Source of the DNA: Aulostomus chinensis
Lineage: Eukaryota > Chordata > Actinopteri > Syngnathiformes > Aulostomidae
Length of the DNA: 64,000 nt
Direction: 5' to 3'
NCBI GenBank assembly: GCA_037954235.1
Contig: JBBMOA010000002.1
Location: forward strand, 22,067,427-22,131,426
The position numbers and the translations under genes were made by a program. The notes under the pieces were generated by a model that was given only the letters and a program-made list of their open reading frames with translations, had not been told where the DNA came from and ran no database searches. Positions 25,301 through 32,468 of the stretch are shown here, piece after piece; within the stretch, counting starts at the first letter, position 1, and each line of letters starts with the position of its first letter.

Positions 25301-25487
25301 CTAGTACACTGTTAGCTGGAGATTATGTCATTGTTACTTGCAGGGCACAGGGACATGAGACGGAATTGATTGAGTTTTGACTAGTAGGTATGCGTCTGCT
25401 ACCCGTTTCGTGTTCTACAACCTCTTCACAAAATAACATTTGGATAATAAACGAACCAAAGCCTACCTTATTCATCCCGTTGCCCAT
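3315..25487 (-). CDS. dusp22a: Dual-specificity phosphatase 22-like (DUSP22/JKAP family), complete
   Basis: A small atypical dual-specificity phosphatase that dephosphorylates pTyr/pSer/pThr in JNK and receptor signalling; family members are N-myristoylated. Seven coding exons join in frame: 25467-25487, 13127-13160, 11586-11668, 10827-10876, 7767-7841, 7396-7567, 3315-3506 (627 nt, 208 aa, usual for DUSP22/15). All have GT-AG borders and matching phases. The start MGNGMNK gives a Gly2 myristoylation site. D57 (in AAD) is the general acid, and HCLAGVSRS at 87-95 supplies the P-loop with C88 and R94, at the positions of human DUSP22. The MTVT and GPNYGFQQQLQEYQ segments follow. The tail (residues 146-208, from YRAWLRSS) is longer than the short mammalian form and resembles fish dusp22a. 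No key residue is missing. DUSP15 is the alternative family member but fits less well. Confidence 0.92.
4922..5005 (-). repeat. 84-bp block shared (inverted) with dusp22a intron 1
   Basis: The reverse complement of this block matches 14974-15057 with a single difference that I can see (GTGTGTAC here, GTGCGTAC there). At the other site the block interrupts a repeat module, whereas here it sits in unremarkable intron sequence. This location is therefore more likely the donor. Confidence 0.85.
6193..6475. repeat. Foldback repeat with ~32-bp inverted arms
   Basis: AGTCTCAAAAAAAGGATAAA at 6193-6212 and the following TATGGCAACTGGA reappear as the reverse complement at about 6444-6475 (CCAGTTGCCATATTTTATGC and so on). 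The arms enclose about 220 bp, including a motif resembling the termini of Penelope-like retroelements. It is probably a decayed mobile element. The family assignment is an inference. Confidence 0.6.
6386..6427 (+). ncRNA. Hammerhead-ribozyme-like motif (candidate)
   Basis: In order: AGAA (6386-6389), CTGAAGA (6390-6396), one extra A, GCC (6398-6400), a 12-nt loop, GGC (6413-6415), GAAAC (6416-6420), GTC (6421-6423), TTCT (6424-6427). AGAA/TTCT can form stem I, GCC/GGC stem II, and CTGANGA plus GAAA match the hammerhead core, with GUC as the cleavage triplet. Stem III is only an ACGU, which could work only as a dimer, as described for minimal hammerheads of Penelope-like elements. The extra A at 6397 departs from consensus, so activity is uncertain. 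Confidence 0.4.
7396..7567 (-). CDS. dusp22a: dusp22a coding exon 6: catalytic P-loop exon
   Basis: The acceptor CGCAG is followed by the last base of the catalytic Cys codon. The codon is split 2+1 across the intron between exon 5 (ending at 7767) and this exon. It encodes LAGVSRSTT and the MTVT helix, then GPNYGFQQQLQEYQ, and ends QVSE before a GTACAT donor. The split of the catalytic cysteine codon is a useful check on the exon model. Confidence 0.93.
7842..10826 (-). other. dusp22a intron 4
   Basis: A 3.0 kb intron. It holds a TC run (10328-10365), a T tract (10440-10457) and a near-palindrome GGGCTTTATTAAAGCCC near 9285-9305. The stretch at about 9810-9900 (GCACTGATCC...) is reminiscent of eroded hAT terminal sequence but too decayed to name. 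I see no additional exon. Confidence 0.5.
7855..7876. repeat. CA microsatellite upstream of dusp22a exon 5
   Basis: A short ACACAC run lies about 15 bp upstream (in transcript sense) of the exon 5 acceptor, separated from it only by the C-rich tract CCCCCCAG. Confidence 0.9.
12264..12545 (-). mobile_element. Decayed tRNA-derived SINE, minus orientation
   Basis: The end reads ...GAACCAAGAACCTTTGTCTGTGAG...AACCACTGCACCATAGGGAC. Read on the minus strand this is the tRNA-like head of the same SINE family seen at 53653-53901 and 54836-55200. The front part (CAGGGTCTCCAGGAGCTGAAGCCAATCCCA) matches the SINE tail. It is more diverged than the other two copies and has an altered centre. Confidence 0.6.
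12732..12839 (-). repeat. 43-bp stem hairpin in dusp22a intron 2
   Basis: The left arm (12732-12774) and right arm (12797-12839) are reverse complements at 39 of 43 positions, around a 22-nt loop. The arms begin CAGGAAGCAGCTGT and end GAGAAAT. In the minus-strand (dusp22a-sense) RNA, three of the four mismatches become G-U pairs. It may be a palindromic mobile element or a small-RNA precursor; the sequence alone does not decide. Confidence 0.75.
14183..14221 (+). repeat. 39-bp direct repeat, left copy
   Basis: ATCTTTGTCTTGTTTTGAAA and the following bases recur at 16696-16734 with two transitions. The right copy sits exactly where the LINE reading frame at 16104-16690 stops. Confidence 0.8.
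14513..15063 (+). repeat. Repeat module copy 1, leader
   Basis: The leader of module copy 1. Bases 14513-14743 match 20712-20943 almost exactly, and 14744-14973 match 21209-21437, so copy 1 lacks about 265 bp present in copy 2. The first ~90 bp are the reverse complement of LINE 3' coding sequence at about 19880-19970. An 84-bp foreign block (14974-15057) lies just before the minisatellite and is absent from copy 2. Confidence 0.85.
15064..15905 (+). repeat. 21-bp minisatellite with 126-bp higher-order repeat (copy 1)
   Basis: A tandem array with a 21-bp unit of the form CAGTGGAAGGTGGAGGCCCC(A). Between about 15224 and 15800 six variant units form a 126-bp higher-order repeat, amplified about four times with virtually no differences. 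Because 21 and 126 are multiples of three, the array stays open in several frames on both strands (330, 316 and 234 codons). These are by-products of periodicity, not genes: there is no family resemblance and the frames end with the array. Confidence 0.95.
16104..16690 (+). pseudogene. Non-LTR retrotransposon fragment (end of endonuclease to pre-RT)
   Basis: An open stretch of about 200 codons (16099-16713) with residues DHNVVCLLPLYRQELK, then a W-S-E-D block, FCIHTSIPV and KKYPNSKPCIT. This is the familiar linker of fish LINE ORF2 proteins between the APE endonuclease and reverse transcriptase. Both the endonuclease core and the RT are missing, so it is a fragment. The frame ends where the 39-bp direct repeat begins. 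Confidence 0.7.
16790..20716 (+). mobile_element. CR1/L2-like LINE, internally deleted and interrupted by hAT
   Basis: Plus-strand non-LTR retrotransposon. The ORF1 part (16887-17048 and 17936-18200) carries HVGGNDIRLR, the GxND block of an SGNH esterase domain as found in CR1-type ORF1. The ORF2 part (about 18600-19890) shows LCLTETWL, GDFNIHVD and the block ending LSDHQLITFEF of an APE endonuclease, in more than one frame with stops. The reverse transcriptase is missing: at about 19870 the sequence jumps to the extreme C-terminal segment (SSEWAVHDTDDLT...), then a 3' UTR ending ATAAATAAAACTGACTTGACTTG, a tail of the L2/CR1 kind. Dead copy. Confidence 0.75.
17057..17927 (+). mobile_element. 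Non-autonomous hAT element with BED-finger remnant
   Basis: Terminal inverted repeats TAGGGCTGGGCGATAT (start) and the reverse complement of ATATCGCCCAGCCCTA (end) bound 871 bp. The flanks CCAGCGAC (17049-17056) and CCGGCGAC (17928-17935) are an 8-bp target-site duplication with one change, diagnostic of hAT. Inside are a BED zinc finger (CKVC ... HLKKNH, about 17380-17460) and a fragment of the transposase middle/C-terminus (LDPRYEMPSRKHIG, 17697-17738). The catalytic region between them is deleted. It is inserted in ORF1 of the surrounding LINE. Confidence 0.9.
20712..21450 (+). repeat. Repeat module copy 2, leader
   Basis: It matches copy 1 (14513-14973) over its whole length but contains an additional segment, 20944-21208. 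The end of that segment (CCCACTATTGGACAAGAAAA..., 21168-21208) is also present in the third copy near 26270, so the longer form is ancestral and copy 1 carries a deletion. It starts directly at the 3' end of the LINE. Confidence 0.85.
21451..22275 (+). repeat. 21-bp minisatellite (copy 2), not homogenised
   Basis: The same unit as the array at 15064-15905 but with only one round of the A-B-C-D-E variant order and no 126-bp amplification. From about 21850 rightwards the units decay progressively (GTAGAGCAACCTCAATGGAA and similar). The frame of 164 codons at 21363-21857 is a periodicity artefact. Confidence 0.9.
22405..22579 (+). repeat. 23-bp minisatellite, left part
   Basis: Units of the form GTACCTGGAGAACTAGTACA(GTA), about seven copies. 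They are cut by the LINE/SINE block at 22580-24132 and resume at 24133. Confidence 0.9.
22580..24132 (-). mobile_element. 5'-truncated LINE with RNase H domain, minus orientation
   Basis: Read on the minus strand from 24132, the peptide includes LKLALQYAIKLKGNKDNPAY, then YTDASKMDNCVASAIVVG (23800 region), EAQALLLSLEYI, and at 23510-23201 CWVPGHVGLCGNEKADSAAK. These are the successive blocks of an RNase H domain at the C-terminus of jockey/I-type LINE ORF2. The frame has breaks. The left end is a T tract (minus-strand A tail) and the flanks CAGTAATAGCTG (22568-22579) and CAGTAACAGCTG (24133-24144) look like a target-site duplication, though the host array could give the same match. Confidence 0.75.
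22845..23103 (+). mobile_element. tRNA-derived SINE inserted in the LINE 3' region
   Basis: A tRNA-like head with an A box (TGGCTCAGGGGTA, 22855-22867) and a B box (GGTTCGATCC, 22898-22907) about 33 bp apart. A body with CTCCACCATCAGTGTGTG follows, and a tail AAAAGCGCTATATAAAATTG. This head and tail are those of a SINE family common in fish. It lies inside the minus-oriented LINE, so it is a later insertion. There is no anticodon arm fit for a functional tRNA. Confidence 0.8.
24133..25335 (+). repeat. 23-bp minisatellite, main part
   Basis: About 50 units of 23 bp of the form GTAGCTGGAGGACTAGTACA(GTA). Variants alternate GGACTAGTACAG, GGGCTAATACAG and GAAGACTAATACGG. Most units carry the palindrome ACTAGT. 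The period is not a multiple of three, so no long frames arise. The array ends about 130 bp before dusp22a exon 1. Confidence 0.93.
25467..25487 (-). CDS. dusp22a: dusp22a coding exon 1: 7-codon myristoylation exon
   Basis: The exon encodes MGNGMNK and ends in AAG followed by a GTAGGC donor (25466-25461). It is too short for an ordinary ORF search. It is recognisable because MGNGM is the invariant start of DUSP15/DUSP22 proteins and because its phase 0 end fits exon 2, which begins VVDGLYLGN at 13160. It lies 12.3 kb from exon 2, beside a CpG-rich stretch that looks like the promoter. Confidence 0.9.
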
Positions 25488-25810
25488 GGTGACTATAAAC
25501 CCGCCTGCAATCGTCTATCGGACTTCAACTGCTTCGAGATGTTCGCACGGACTTTGAGCCTAAAATGCAAGACTCGACTGAAATTTAGACTCCACGGAAG
25601 CTAAACTGCGTCGCTAAGTTTCTTTTCTTTGAAGTGACATTGTTTAGTCGATATTGTTCTCCTTAAACAGCCATGTTTCTATTTGAGCCTAGTGGCCTCG
25701 TCTCGCCCCCCACAGTTCCGTCATGTTATAGCGTCTTCCGGATTGTTTTGACGTGAACTGCAGCAGCTGCGTTCATCCGGTAAGTGACGTCACGGCACAC
25801 AGCAGTTTAA
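25488..25810 (-). promoter_or_regulatory. Probable dusp22a promoter and 5' UTR
   Basis: A CpG-rich stretch just upstream of the 7-codon first exon in transcript sense. It contains a perfect palindromic CRE, GTGACGTCAC, at 25784-25793. ETS-type cores are also present (TTCCGG near 25735; ATCCGG near 25776). No TATA box is evident, as expected for a CpG promoter. Confidence 0.5.
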
Positions 25811-25911
25811 TTGAAGAGAATGTTTAGGCCGTTTATGTTCTTATATGAGGCTCCATTAAAATGCTCTTAGGGTATTAAAAAGCATTGGCTTTCACCATTT
25901 ATATATGTTAC

Positions 25912-26120
25912 AAAAAAATCAGACTGATCTTTGAATGGAATTCTATGATCCAAATTTTATTATTAACCCTCACTTCTCTCCATGCATGTAAGTTTGTTTT
26001 TGGGAATGACCTCTTACAGCTGAAACCCATGGGCAAGTTATTCAAGTGCAGTAATAAACACAAATGCCGACAGAAGCATTGATTAATCCCAACTGACTTT
26101 GGCGATGAATTAGAGACATA
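25912..26120 (+). repeat. Direct repeat flanking module copy 3, left
   Basis: A 200-bp sequence (ACTGATCTTTGAATGGAATT..., ATGGGCAAGTTATTCAAGTG...) recurs at 26885-27090 at roughly three-quarters identity by eye. The pair brackets the decayed third copy of the minisatellite module. Neither copy has the TG...CA ends of an LTR. Confidence 0.65.
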
Positions 26121-26263
26121 TATACACACACACACATTATATATATAGAAAAAAATAATGTGTGTGTTTATGTTGTGAAGCAGGTATTTAAGTATGTTGG
26201 CCAATTTGGGGTTTACTTATCTGTTATCTAAATATCCTCATCGTCATTATTATTATTAAAGAT

Positions 26264-26800
26264 GTAGTTGGCCCACTATTGGACAGGACAACAACCCAAA
26301 TCTGTCTGATTGAAACACAGTGACGGGATTCAGCCACAAGTGAGTTTGGAGCCATTCAACTTTTTTTTTTTTTTTTTTTTTGGTACACAAGCTCCTAACC
26401 TGCAATTTTTTTTGTTTATATTTCATGCGAAGTATTTCTTATCTTTAGGGACAATGGGAGGACATCTCAGTACAGAGTAATGGCATTTCTGTGGAGGACA
26501 CTGGCATGAATGAAGTGGAAGAAAGTGACATCTCAGTGAAATGTCTTAGGGGCAGACAGTTGCACCTCTGTAAAGCAGAGCACCCTCAGTGGATAGAGTG
26601 ACCTCTCTGAAGGCGAAAGGGGGCCTCAGTGACAGCAAGAGCACCCTCAGTGGAAAGTAGAGCGCCCTCAGTAGACTACAGAGGTACCTCAATGGAAGGT
26701 AGAGGCTCCTCAGTAGACAGTAGAAGCCTCTTGGTGGACAGTTGCTCTTCAGTGGAAGACAGTGTCACCACAGCGGGAAAAAATGGCACCCCTTGATTCA
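26264..26800 (+). repeat. Repeat module copy 3, decayed
   Basis: Bases 26270-26330 match 21168-21228 (GCCCACTATTGGACA..., GATTGAAACACAGTGAC). Bases 26425-26505 match the leader just before the arrays (GAAGTATTT, GACATCTC, GGCATTTCTGTGGAG). After this come a few degenerate CAGTGGA-type units instead of a regular array. This is the oldest-looking of the three copies and lies outside dusp22a, upstream of its promoter. Confidence 0.75.
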
Positions 26801-26884
26801 GGAGGATCCTGATGCTCCACCCACTCTACGTGGATGAGTGAGGAATGATTAAGAACAATGAGCAATACCTCTCATCCTCCAAAT

Positions 26885-27090
26885 TCGGACTGATCTTTTA
26901 ACGGAATACTGTGATCCGAGCATTTTATTTTAATCAACATTTATTTTTTCTGCATGCATTAATTGCATTTTTTTTTAAAAGACCTCTTTCAGCTAAAACG
27001 CATGGGCACATTTTTTACGTGAACCAATGAACACAAATGACGACCAAAACATCTATCAATCCCCAAGGATTCTCACAATGAATTGATATA
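26885..27090 (+). repeat. Direct repeat flanking module copy 3, right
   Basis: Partner of 25912-26120: ACTGATCTTTTAACGGAATA, CATGGGCACATTTTTTACGTG and ATGAACACAAATGACGAC line up in the same order, with small insertions such as a T/A tract. Confidence 0.65.
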
Positions 27091-27582
27091 TCGTGAGACT
27101 AAATATAAAAATAGCACAAATTCCCAGAGCCCTAAAGAGACATCTTCAAAATCCTTTTGTCCATCTTACACTCCAAAACCCAAAGACTCTTCTGCCAAAT
27201 GACAAAACATCAGACAGCACAGGACATTTTGGTAAGCCTGGGTCCAGCAAAATTGGAAAACAGACCATCATTTATCAGAATGGTACCTAATTTTCCTGTT
27301 TCTACTGTTGCAACTCTACTTAAAAAACCCTGAATTTCTAAATCAAGTGAAGCATTTAATAGAATCTTTTAAATTAAATAGCTAATAACTGTACTATAAT
27401 CTATGTAGATAACATGCATAGACACCAGAAGGAAAGGTTTTATCAGGTCAACTTTTATTCTATTTCTATAATACACAATGACCATAAGAGGAAGGGGTCT
27501 TCCAAAATGCTCAGACAGAGGTAAAGTGAACAGTTGATAATACAGAAGCACAGGTATTTTGTTATCTTTGAGTTGGTCTGCT
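27091..27582. other. dusp22a-cox4i1 intergenic tail
   Basis: About 500 bp, AT-rich, with no reading frame or repeat that I recognise. cox4i1 transcripts should end near its right edge. Confidence 0.5.
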
Positions 27583-27588
27583 TTTATT
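27583..27588 (-). terminator. cox4i1 polyadenylation signal
   Basis: Minus-strand AATAAA (TTTATT on plus), 33 bp past the cox4i1 stop codon. This would give a very short 3' UTR, which is usual for this gene. A second TTTATT at about 27448 is an alternative. Confidence 0.6.
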
Positions 27589-27620
27589 TTTCAAATGTGT
27601 GTCATGGTCCTCTGGTTACT

Positions 27621-29164
27621 TTACTTCTTCCACTGCTTGTTTTCGTAGTCCCATTTAGATGCAAGGCCCTGCACTTGGTTGACCTTCATGTCCAGCATCC
27701 TCTGCAGCTCCTTGGCTTTATACTCTGGATCAAATGTATGGGGGACTGGTCCATAGACTGAAAAGATGCAACAACTAAAGTCAGGTAATGTGATAAGATA
27801 TCAGGCGAACAGTGTTATATAGACAACCCCATTCTGTCACTAAACGTACATAAATGGGGGAAAGGTGAACGACAGTAGAAAACAGATCCTACATGTATCT
27901 TTGTAGATGTTGTGCCATTAAATCTCCTTCTAAACGTACCATATTTTCTCTGCCAGAATAGAACCAGGGCAGTAAGGCCAATAAAGAAGAATACCCCTCC
28001 ACAGACGGTCTTCCACTCGGCTGATCCCTGGGTCATCTCTGCATAGCTCTGATTGAAGCTGATGTGATACACTGGAAATGGGAAAGCTTTATGTTTTAGA
28101 GAGCTTTTTGATCAGAGCAAAAATAACTGTAAAAATGTAAGGTGATTATTCAATAGATTATGGCAACATTGGCTCAGTGTAATAAAAAGCATTTCAAAAC
28201 AACAAAAACAGTCCTACATGCAATTTTCTCCTCATTGGAGAGTGCAGCCCAGGAGCCCTTCTCCTTCTCCTTCAGGGACACTTGGTCAGGACTCAGGTTC
28301 TGCACATAGCAGATATCCGGGAGCGGGGTGTCCCGCTCGTCAATGTAGGTTGGGAGAGCATAGCTGTCTATCTTTGCAACACCTGCTGTGGACGACACAC
28401 GATGGCTCAAGTCATTAACAAACAATGCTGCTACAGGACCAAAGAGACAAAGGTGCACTCAGACACTTCTCTACGGCTGGAAAATAGAAACAGGATGAAC
28501 ATTAAATGAAAAAACAAAACAAAACATTATTGAGTGGAGAAAATAATGTAAAATTAATCAATTCTGCTAAATTGGGTGTACAATTAGAGCTACCAACCTA
28601 ACCTAATGCCCTAATGTAGAGCCCTAATGTAGAGCAAAAGTTAAAGAATTCAATCAATATTCCATTAAGGCACTGAAAATGGCCAAAAAGTGTTTTTGCA
28701 TTACATCAACATTATGAGTTGACCTTCAAATTTTGGAATACAGTCATCACTTCATAACATGCCATTAACCTTTGGTGGCTCCTGGTGGCCCAACATCTGA
28801 CGAAACCACTTTTTTTCCTCTTTAATTGGTCACATATTTATACATTCATTGACAGCAAGTCTTCTACTTTAAGAAAAGCGCCAGCAAACATGTTAGATTG
28901 CGATGAAGTGGGAGGGGAGATGAAGTGGGTCACTGAAAAATGATCCCCAAGACATATCAGAAATCAAATGCTTTCCTCCATTAGGTAAATGTAACTGTTG
29001 ATAAACCACTTAAACATATTTCTGAAATGATGCCCTCACTGGATCTATTGTTATCCTGTCGGCCCACAATGTTTCATGTGATGCCTACCATGTCCTCCAC
29101 GGAGGCAGACTGCTGTGGAAAGGGCACGCTTGCCAGCAAGGCTAAGGGCTCTGGAGGCCAGCAT
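27621..29164 (-). CDS. cox4i1: Cytochrome c oxidase subunit 4 isoform 1, mitochondrial
   Basis: A nuclear-encoded subunit of respiratory complex IV in the inner mitochondrial membrane, where it helps assembly and carries allosteric control by ATP/ADP. Four coding exons: 29089-29164, 28218-28382, 27940-28071, 27621-27757 (510 nt, 169 aa, the standard precursor length). The presequence MLASRALSLAGKRALSTAVC is basic and Ser/Leu/Ala-rich. Then come the matrix part with KEKEKGSWAALSNEEK, one membrane helix at about residues 102-120 (TVCGGVFFFIGLTALVLFW), and the conserved end LDMKVNQVQGLASKWDYE. Stop TAA is at 27623-27621. Exon 2 starts one base before the ATG (acceptor CTACAG). The first exon is untranslated, about 30027-30095. 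Isoform 1 rather than 4i2 is favoured by the neighbour emc8. Confidence 0.96.
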
Positions 29165-30026
29165 TCTGTAGAAAGATCACATTGAAAGGTCATATGGACA
29201 TTATTATGCTTAATCAGCCCAACTAACTATTACTCGCAATTAAGTTTAACCTAAATTACATGTCATTTGGTTCTTTTGACAAAACAACAGATATTTGTCA
29301 ATGTAAACATTATAACGGATCCCTTATTTTTTTCCCCGTCAATCCATCTGTTTAAATACAAAACCTTTCCATGCACTTATTCAGCTACTTTCAAGACAGG
29401 CTATTATTGTTTCGAGTGAGTCAGGTATATTTTTGAAGTGTCACGCACCAAAAGATGCTCCCACCAAAGAGAATCAAATTGCACGCTTTCTTGCATGAAT
29501 TCTAGTTGTTAGCATGTTAAAGATGCCGTCGCGCTGTACTAAAACTAGTCCCTCAACTCCTCGCACGTAAGGTTGCATATTGTCACGAAATATCATCCGA
29601 AAAACAGTTCTAGTGTTGACATTACACTGTTATGCTACGCTGTTAGCATTTAGCTGCAACACAAGGTCACAGAGCCCGAGTGCACATTCTAGCAAATAAT
29701 ACAATCGGTTAATTGGAACGTTACAATAGACGTCCGCTCTTCCCAATTGTCTGAGGTTGTGATGCATAAAAACTGTTGAAACCTGCATGGAACTGCGTAA
29801 CTGTCCCATATTTCCTGCTAAAAGCTAATAGCAGCTAATAGATACCTTAGCTATCAACCCCCGGACGGTGTTCCTGGATTCAGTCCTCCGTCTGCGATTA
29901 CTGACTTCAGCTACAATAACCATTTACTTTGGGTAGATACTTGGAAATTTAATACGTCTGAAATAATAAAAACAAATATGATATGTAGAAACCTGAACAA
30001 TTAGCAAACTGCAATCATTACTTTAC

Positions 30027-30095
30027 CTACTGTGCCTTTTTCTCGTTCCAATCCGCCGTCGATAGTCTGAGAAGAAGTGTGGTCGTGAGCGGAAA
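30027..30095 (-). other. cox4i1: cox4i1 untranslated exon 1 (approximate)
   Basis: A donor AG|GTAAAG lies at 30028-30021 on the minus strand, upstream of the cox4i1 coding exons. The 5' border is a guess from the GC-rich promoter. The intron to the ATG exon is about 0.86 kb. Confidence 0.45.
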
Positions 30096-30469
30096 TGCGT
30101 TTGTGCGGAGGTCAAAACTGCTTGGCCATTACGACAGAAAACTTCGCTTTACGATTTTATCATTTCGTTTTACGGTACCACCGGTTTAACTAAAAGCGAG
30201 TGGGAGGTTGACGGATTAGCTTGTCAGGTTAGCACTTGTGTATAATTCCTTTTGCAAACGTAGTCGCGGATTCTGTAAAGGTTTCATGTCCTCGCTAGAA
30301 GGCATTGCGTCAACCACGTTCTCCAGCACTCGGGCGACTGCTGCTGGGGTAGATACCTACTTCTCTCCCGGCATGATAAGTAATATTAGCTAACAGGCAG
30401 AAGCCCTTCTACGTCGTGTAGTCACACGGGACTTGACTTTCCGTCGATTTTGTTATTTCCTCTTTCATC
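30028..30469. promoter_or_regulatory. Bidirectional cox4i1/emc8 promoter
   Basis: The two genes are divergent with only about 370 bp between the probable cox4i1 exon 1 and the emc8 ATG. ETS/GABP-type cores are visible: GCGGAAATG at 30089-30097, GACGGAAAG (minus) at 30445-30437, and TTTCC near 30455-30459. There is no TATA box. In mammals COX4I1 and EMC8 (COX4NB) are known to share a promoter with ETS (NRF-2) sites, so the arrangement is conserved. The use of these particular sites is inferred. Confidence 0.65.
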
Positions 30470-32468
30470 ATGCCTATTCAACTGACAAGTCAGGCTTACT
30501 GTAAAATGCTGTTACATACTGCCAAGTACCCTCACTGCGCCGTGAATGGATTACTGGTAGCAGAGAAAACAAAGGAGAAAAAGAAAGAGAGCCACCACGA
30601 CCCAGTCCTGTGTGTGGACTGTGTCCCCCTATTCCACGGTACCCTAGCTCTGGCACCCATGCTAGAAGTAGCTTTAACACTGGTAAGTACACGTCTTCTA
30701 CAAGACCCCCACTTATCCAGAAATGTGGTACACGATACTGCACATTAGAATGTGTTTGTTAGATTTTGTTGACACCCCATATAAGGTATATTGTAACGAT
30801 ATCTCTCTATTTAATAAAATACAAATCAAGCCTTTAAAGTGACCTCGTAAAAAGCTTTTTTTTTTTTACAGACAAAAGTATTTTCTGTAATATTTTTAAC
30901 CAGTGTACCAAATAATCTGGAGTAGTTCATACCTTTATCTTTGACTTCAGTTGAAAACGAACTTCTAAGTCCGTCCTCTTCTTTTACATATGTTGACTCT
31001 ACAAACCTGTTCCTGTCTCAGATCGATACTTGGTGTAAAGAAAATAATTATGTCATCGCTGGATATTATCAAGCCAATGAACGCACAAAGGATTCAAGGT
31101 ATCGACAGTTAAAACTGACATCAACGCACTGTTTAATGTCAACTGCCATTGAACAGCCCCGTCCATGCTTGATATTCTGATTGACTTTGTTGTTCATCTC
31201 TTGCAGACCCAACCAAGTTGCTGAAAAAGTGGCCTCAAGGATTTCTGAGAATTTTAATGAAACTGCAATTGTTATGGTATTTGTGAATACTTGTTTTACT
31301 TATAGTTTTTAAAGTAGAACTAACCCAAAGGTTTTTTTTTAACTATTCTACTCTCAGATAGATCTCTTAAACTCATGAAGACATTTTTTTTTCCTTTTTG
31401 TGACTCCAGACAAAGCCAGTCACGTATATTTAGTTTGATGCTGATGGCGACTGATGGCTAACTACAGCTAGAGCAACAAAACTACAGTAAAACTGCCAAA
31501 AACATCCATTTATAAACTCTCAAGCACATCGACTGGTAGAATCGGTGACCTTTTTATCCAGCCGTATTCTCAGTAATCCACAAACACTTTGATTTAAGCT
31601 AACAACAAATTAGCTGCTTGTTCACGGTGAATCGTTAGTTCTTTTTTAGCCTAAATCAGACAGTGGTTATCATACCAACATCTGGATAAAGAAGACGTGA
31701 GAATTTGTAAAAAGGCATTTTTGCTGCTGTTAGCTAGCTAGTTAGATTTCCGCAATAAGTTTCAACCTAAATATACACGGCTGGCTCTTTCTGCATTCTG
31801 GTGAGCTGGAGACACGTATTTGTGAGTACTTTAAAAGCAAAATACACCTTTTTTTGGATGAAGTATCGCTTCTACATCTACTTAGAATGCCTCAAAGATT
31901 TAACCAGATGGTGTGCGCTCCTGGAAAGGCAAAACACTGGCATGAGAGTCCTGTGAAGCGATACAGGTCTGCATTACAGATGACAAATTAAAGGAAGAAG
32001 AATCTGGATATACACACACATTTAGTCATTATTTTGCCTTGTCGGCCACCGGTAATTGCTGCATAATCTCCTGTAATTTTGTTTGTTTTTGTCCCAGGTG
32101 GACAGCAGCAGGTTAAAAATGAGCTGCAGAGAGCCCATTGTGCTTATTTATGATCATCATGAAAACAAGTGGAAAAGCAGAGAAGTAACACCGTAAGTGT
32201 CTCTCATGTGGTTCACTGCCGGTCCTGTGTTACCTCAGTATATTGTTTACATCGCGTCCATGGGTTTCTCGCTCATAAATGACGTGGGGTTATTTTTCTG
32301 CCTCCCAGTGACTCGTTTGAGGACTGGAACGAAGCTCAGAAGATCACGTCCGCTCTCCTCGAGGGGAGGTCCTACGAGAACTTGATTGACTTTGACAATC
32401 ACTTGGATGACCTACGGAACGACTGGACCAACCCTGTGATCAACAAGTCCGTCCTGGATCTGTGCTAA
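30470..32468 (+). CDS. emc8: ER membrane protein complex subunit 8
   Basis: A cytosolic-face subunit of the ER membrane protein complex, which inserts transmembrane segments into the ER. It is an MPN-fold (UPF0172) protein without metalloprotease activity. Five exons: 30470-30682, 31022-31098, 31207-31276, 32098-32192, 32309-32468 (615 nt, 204 aa; the human protein is 210). Conserved blocks: KYPHCAVNGLLVAEK, VPLFHGTLALAPMLEVALT, VIAGYYQANER, PNQVAEKVASRI, IYDHHENKW, and YENLIDFDNHLDDLRNDWTN at the end. The N-terminal ATG (MPIQLTSQAYCKM) matches the family start. Exon 3 uses a GTATTT donor. All phases fit. A polyadenylation signal AATAAA is at 32764-32769. The paralogue EMC9 is less likely given the cox4i1 neighbour. 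Confidence 0.96.

Larger units (their letters stand above)
13161..25466 (-). other. dusp22a intron 1, repeat-filled (12.3 kb)
   Basis: This intron is as long as the rest of the gene and is made largely of repeats. In order: unique-looking sequence (13161-14510), module copy 1 with 21-bp minisatellite (14513-15905), a LINE fragment (16104-16690), a LINE with an inserted hAT (16790-20716), module copy 2 (20712-22270), and a 23-bp minisatellite (22405-25335) interrupted by a second LINE and a SINE. No gene other than element remnants is visible. Confidence 0.85.

Noticed and set aside
24133..25335. Regular repeats that could suggest a CRISPR-like array
   Set aside because: Units are contiguous with no unique spacers, the genome is a vertebrate, and the pattern is an ordinary minisatellite.
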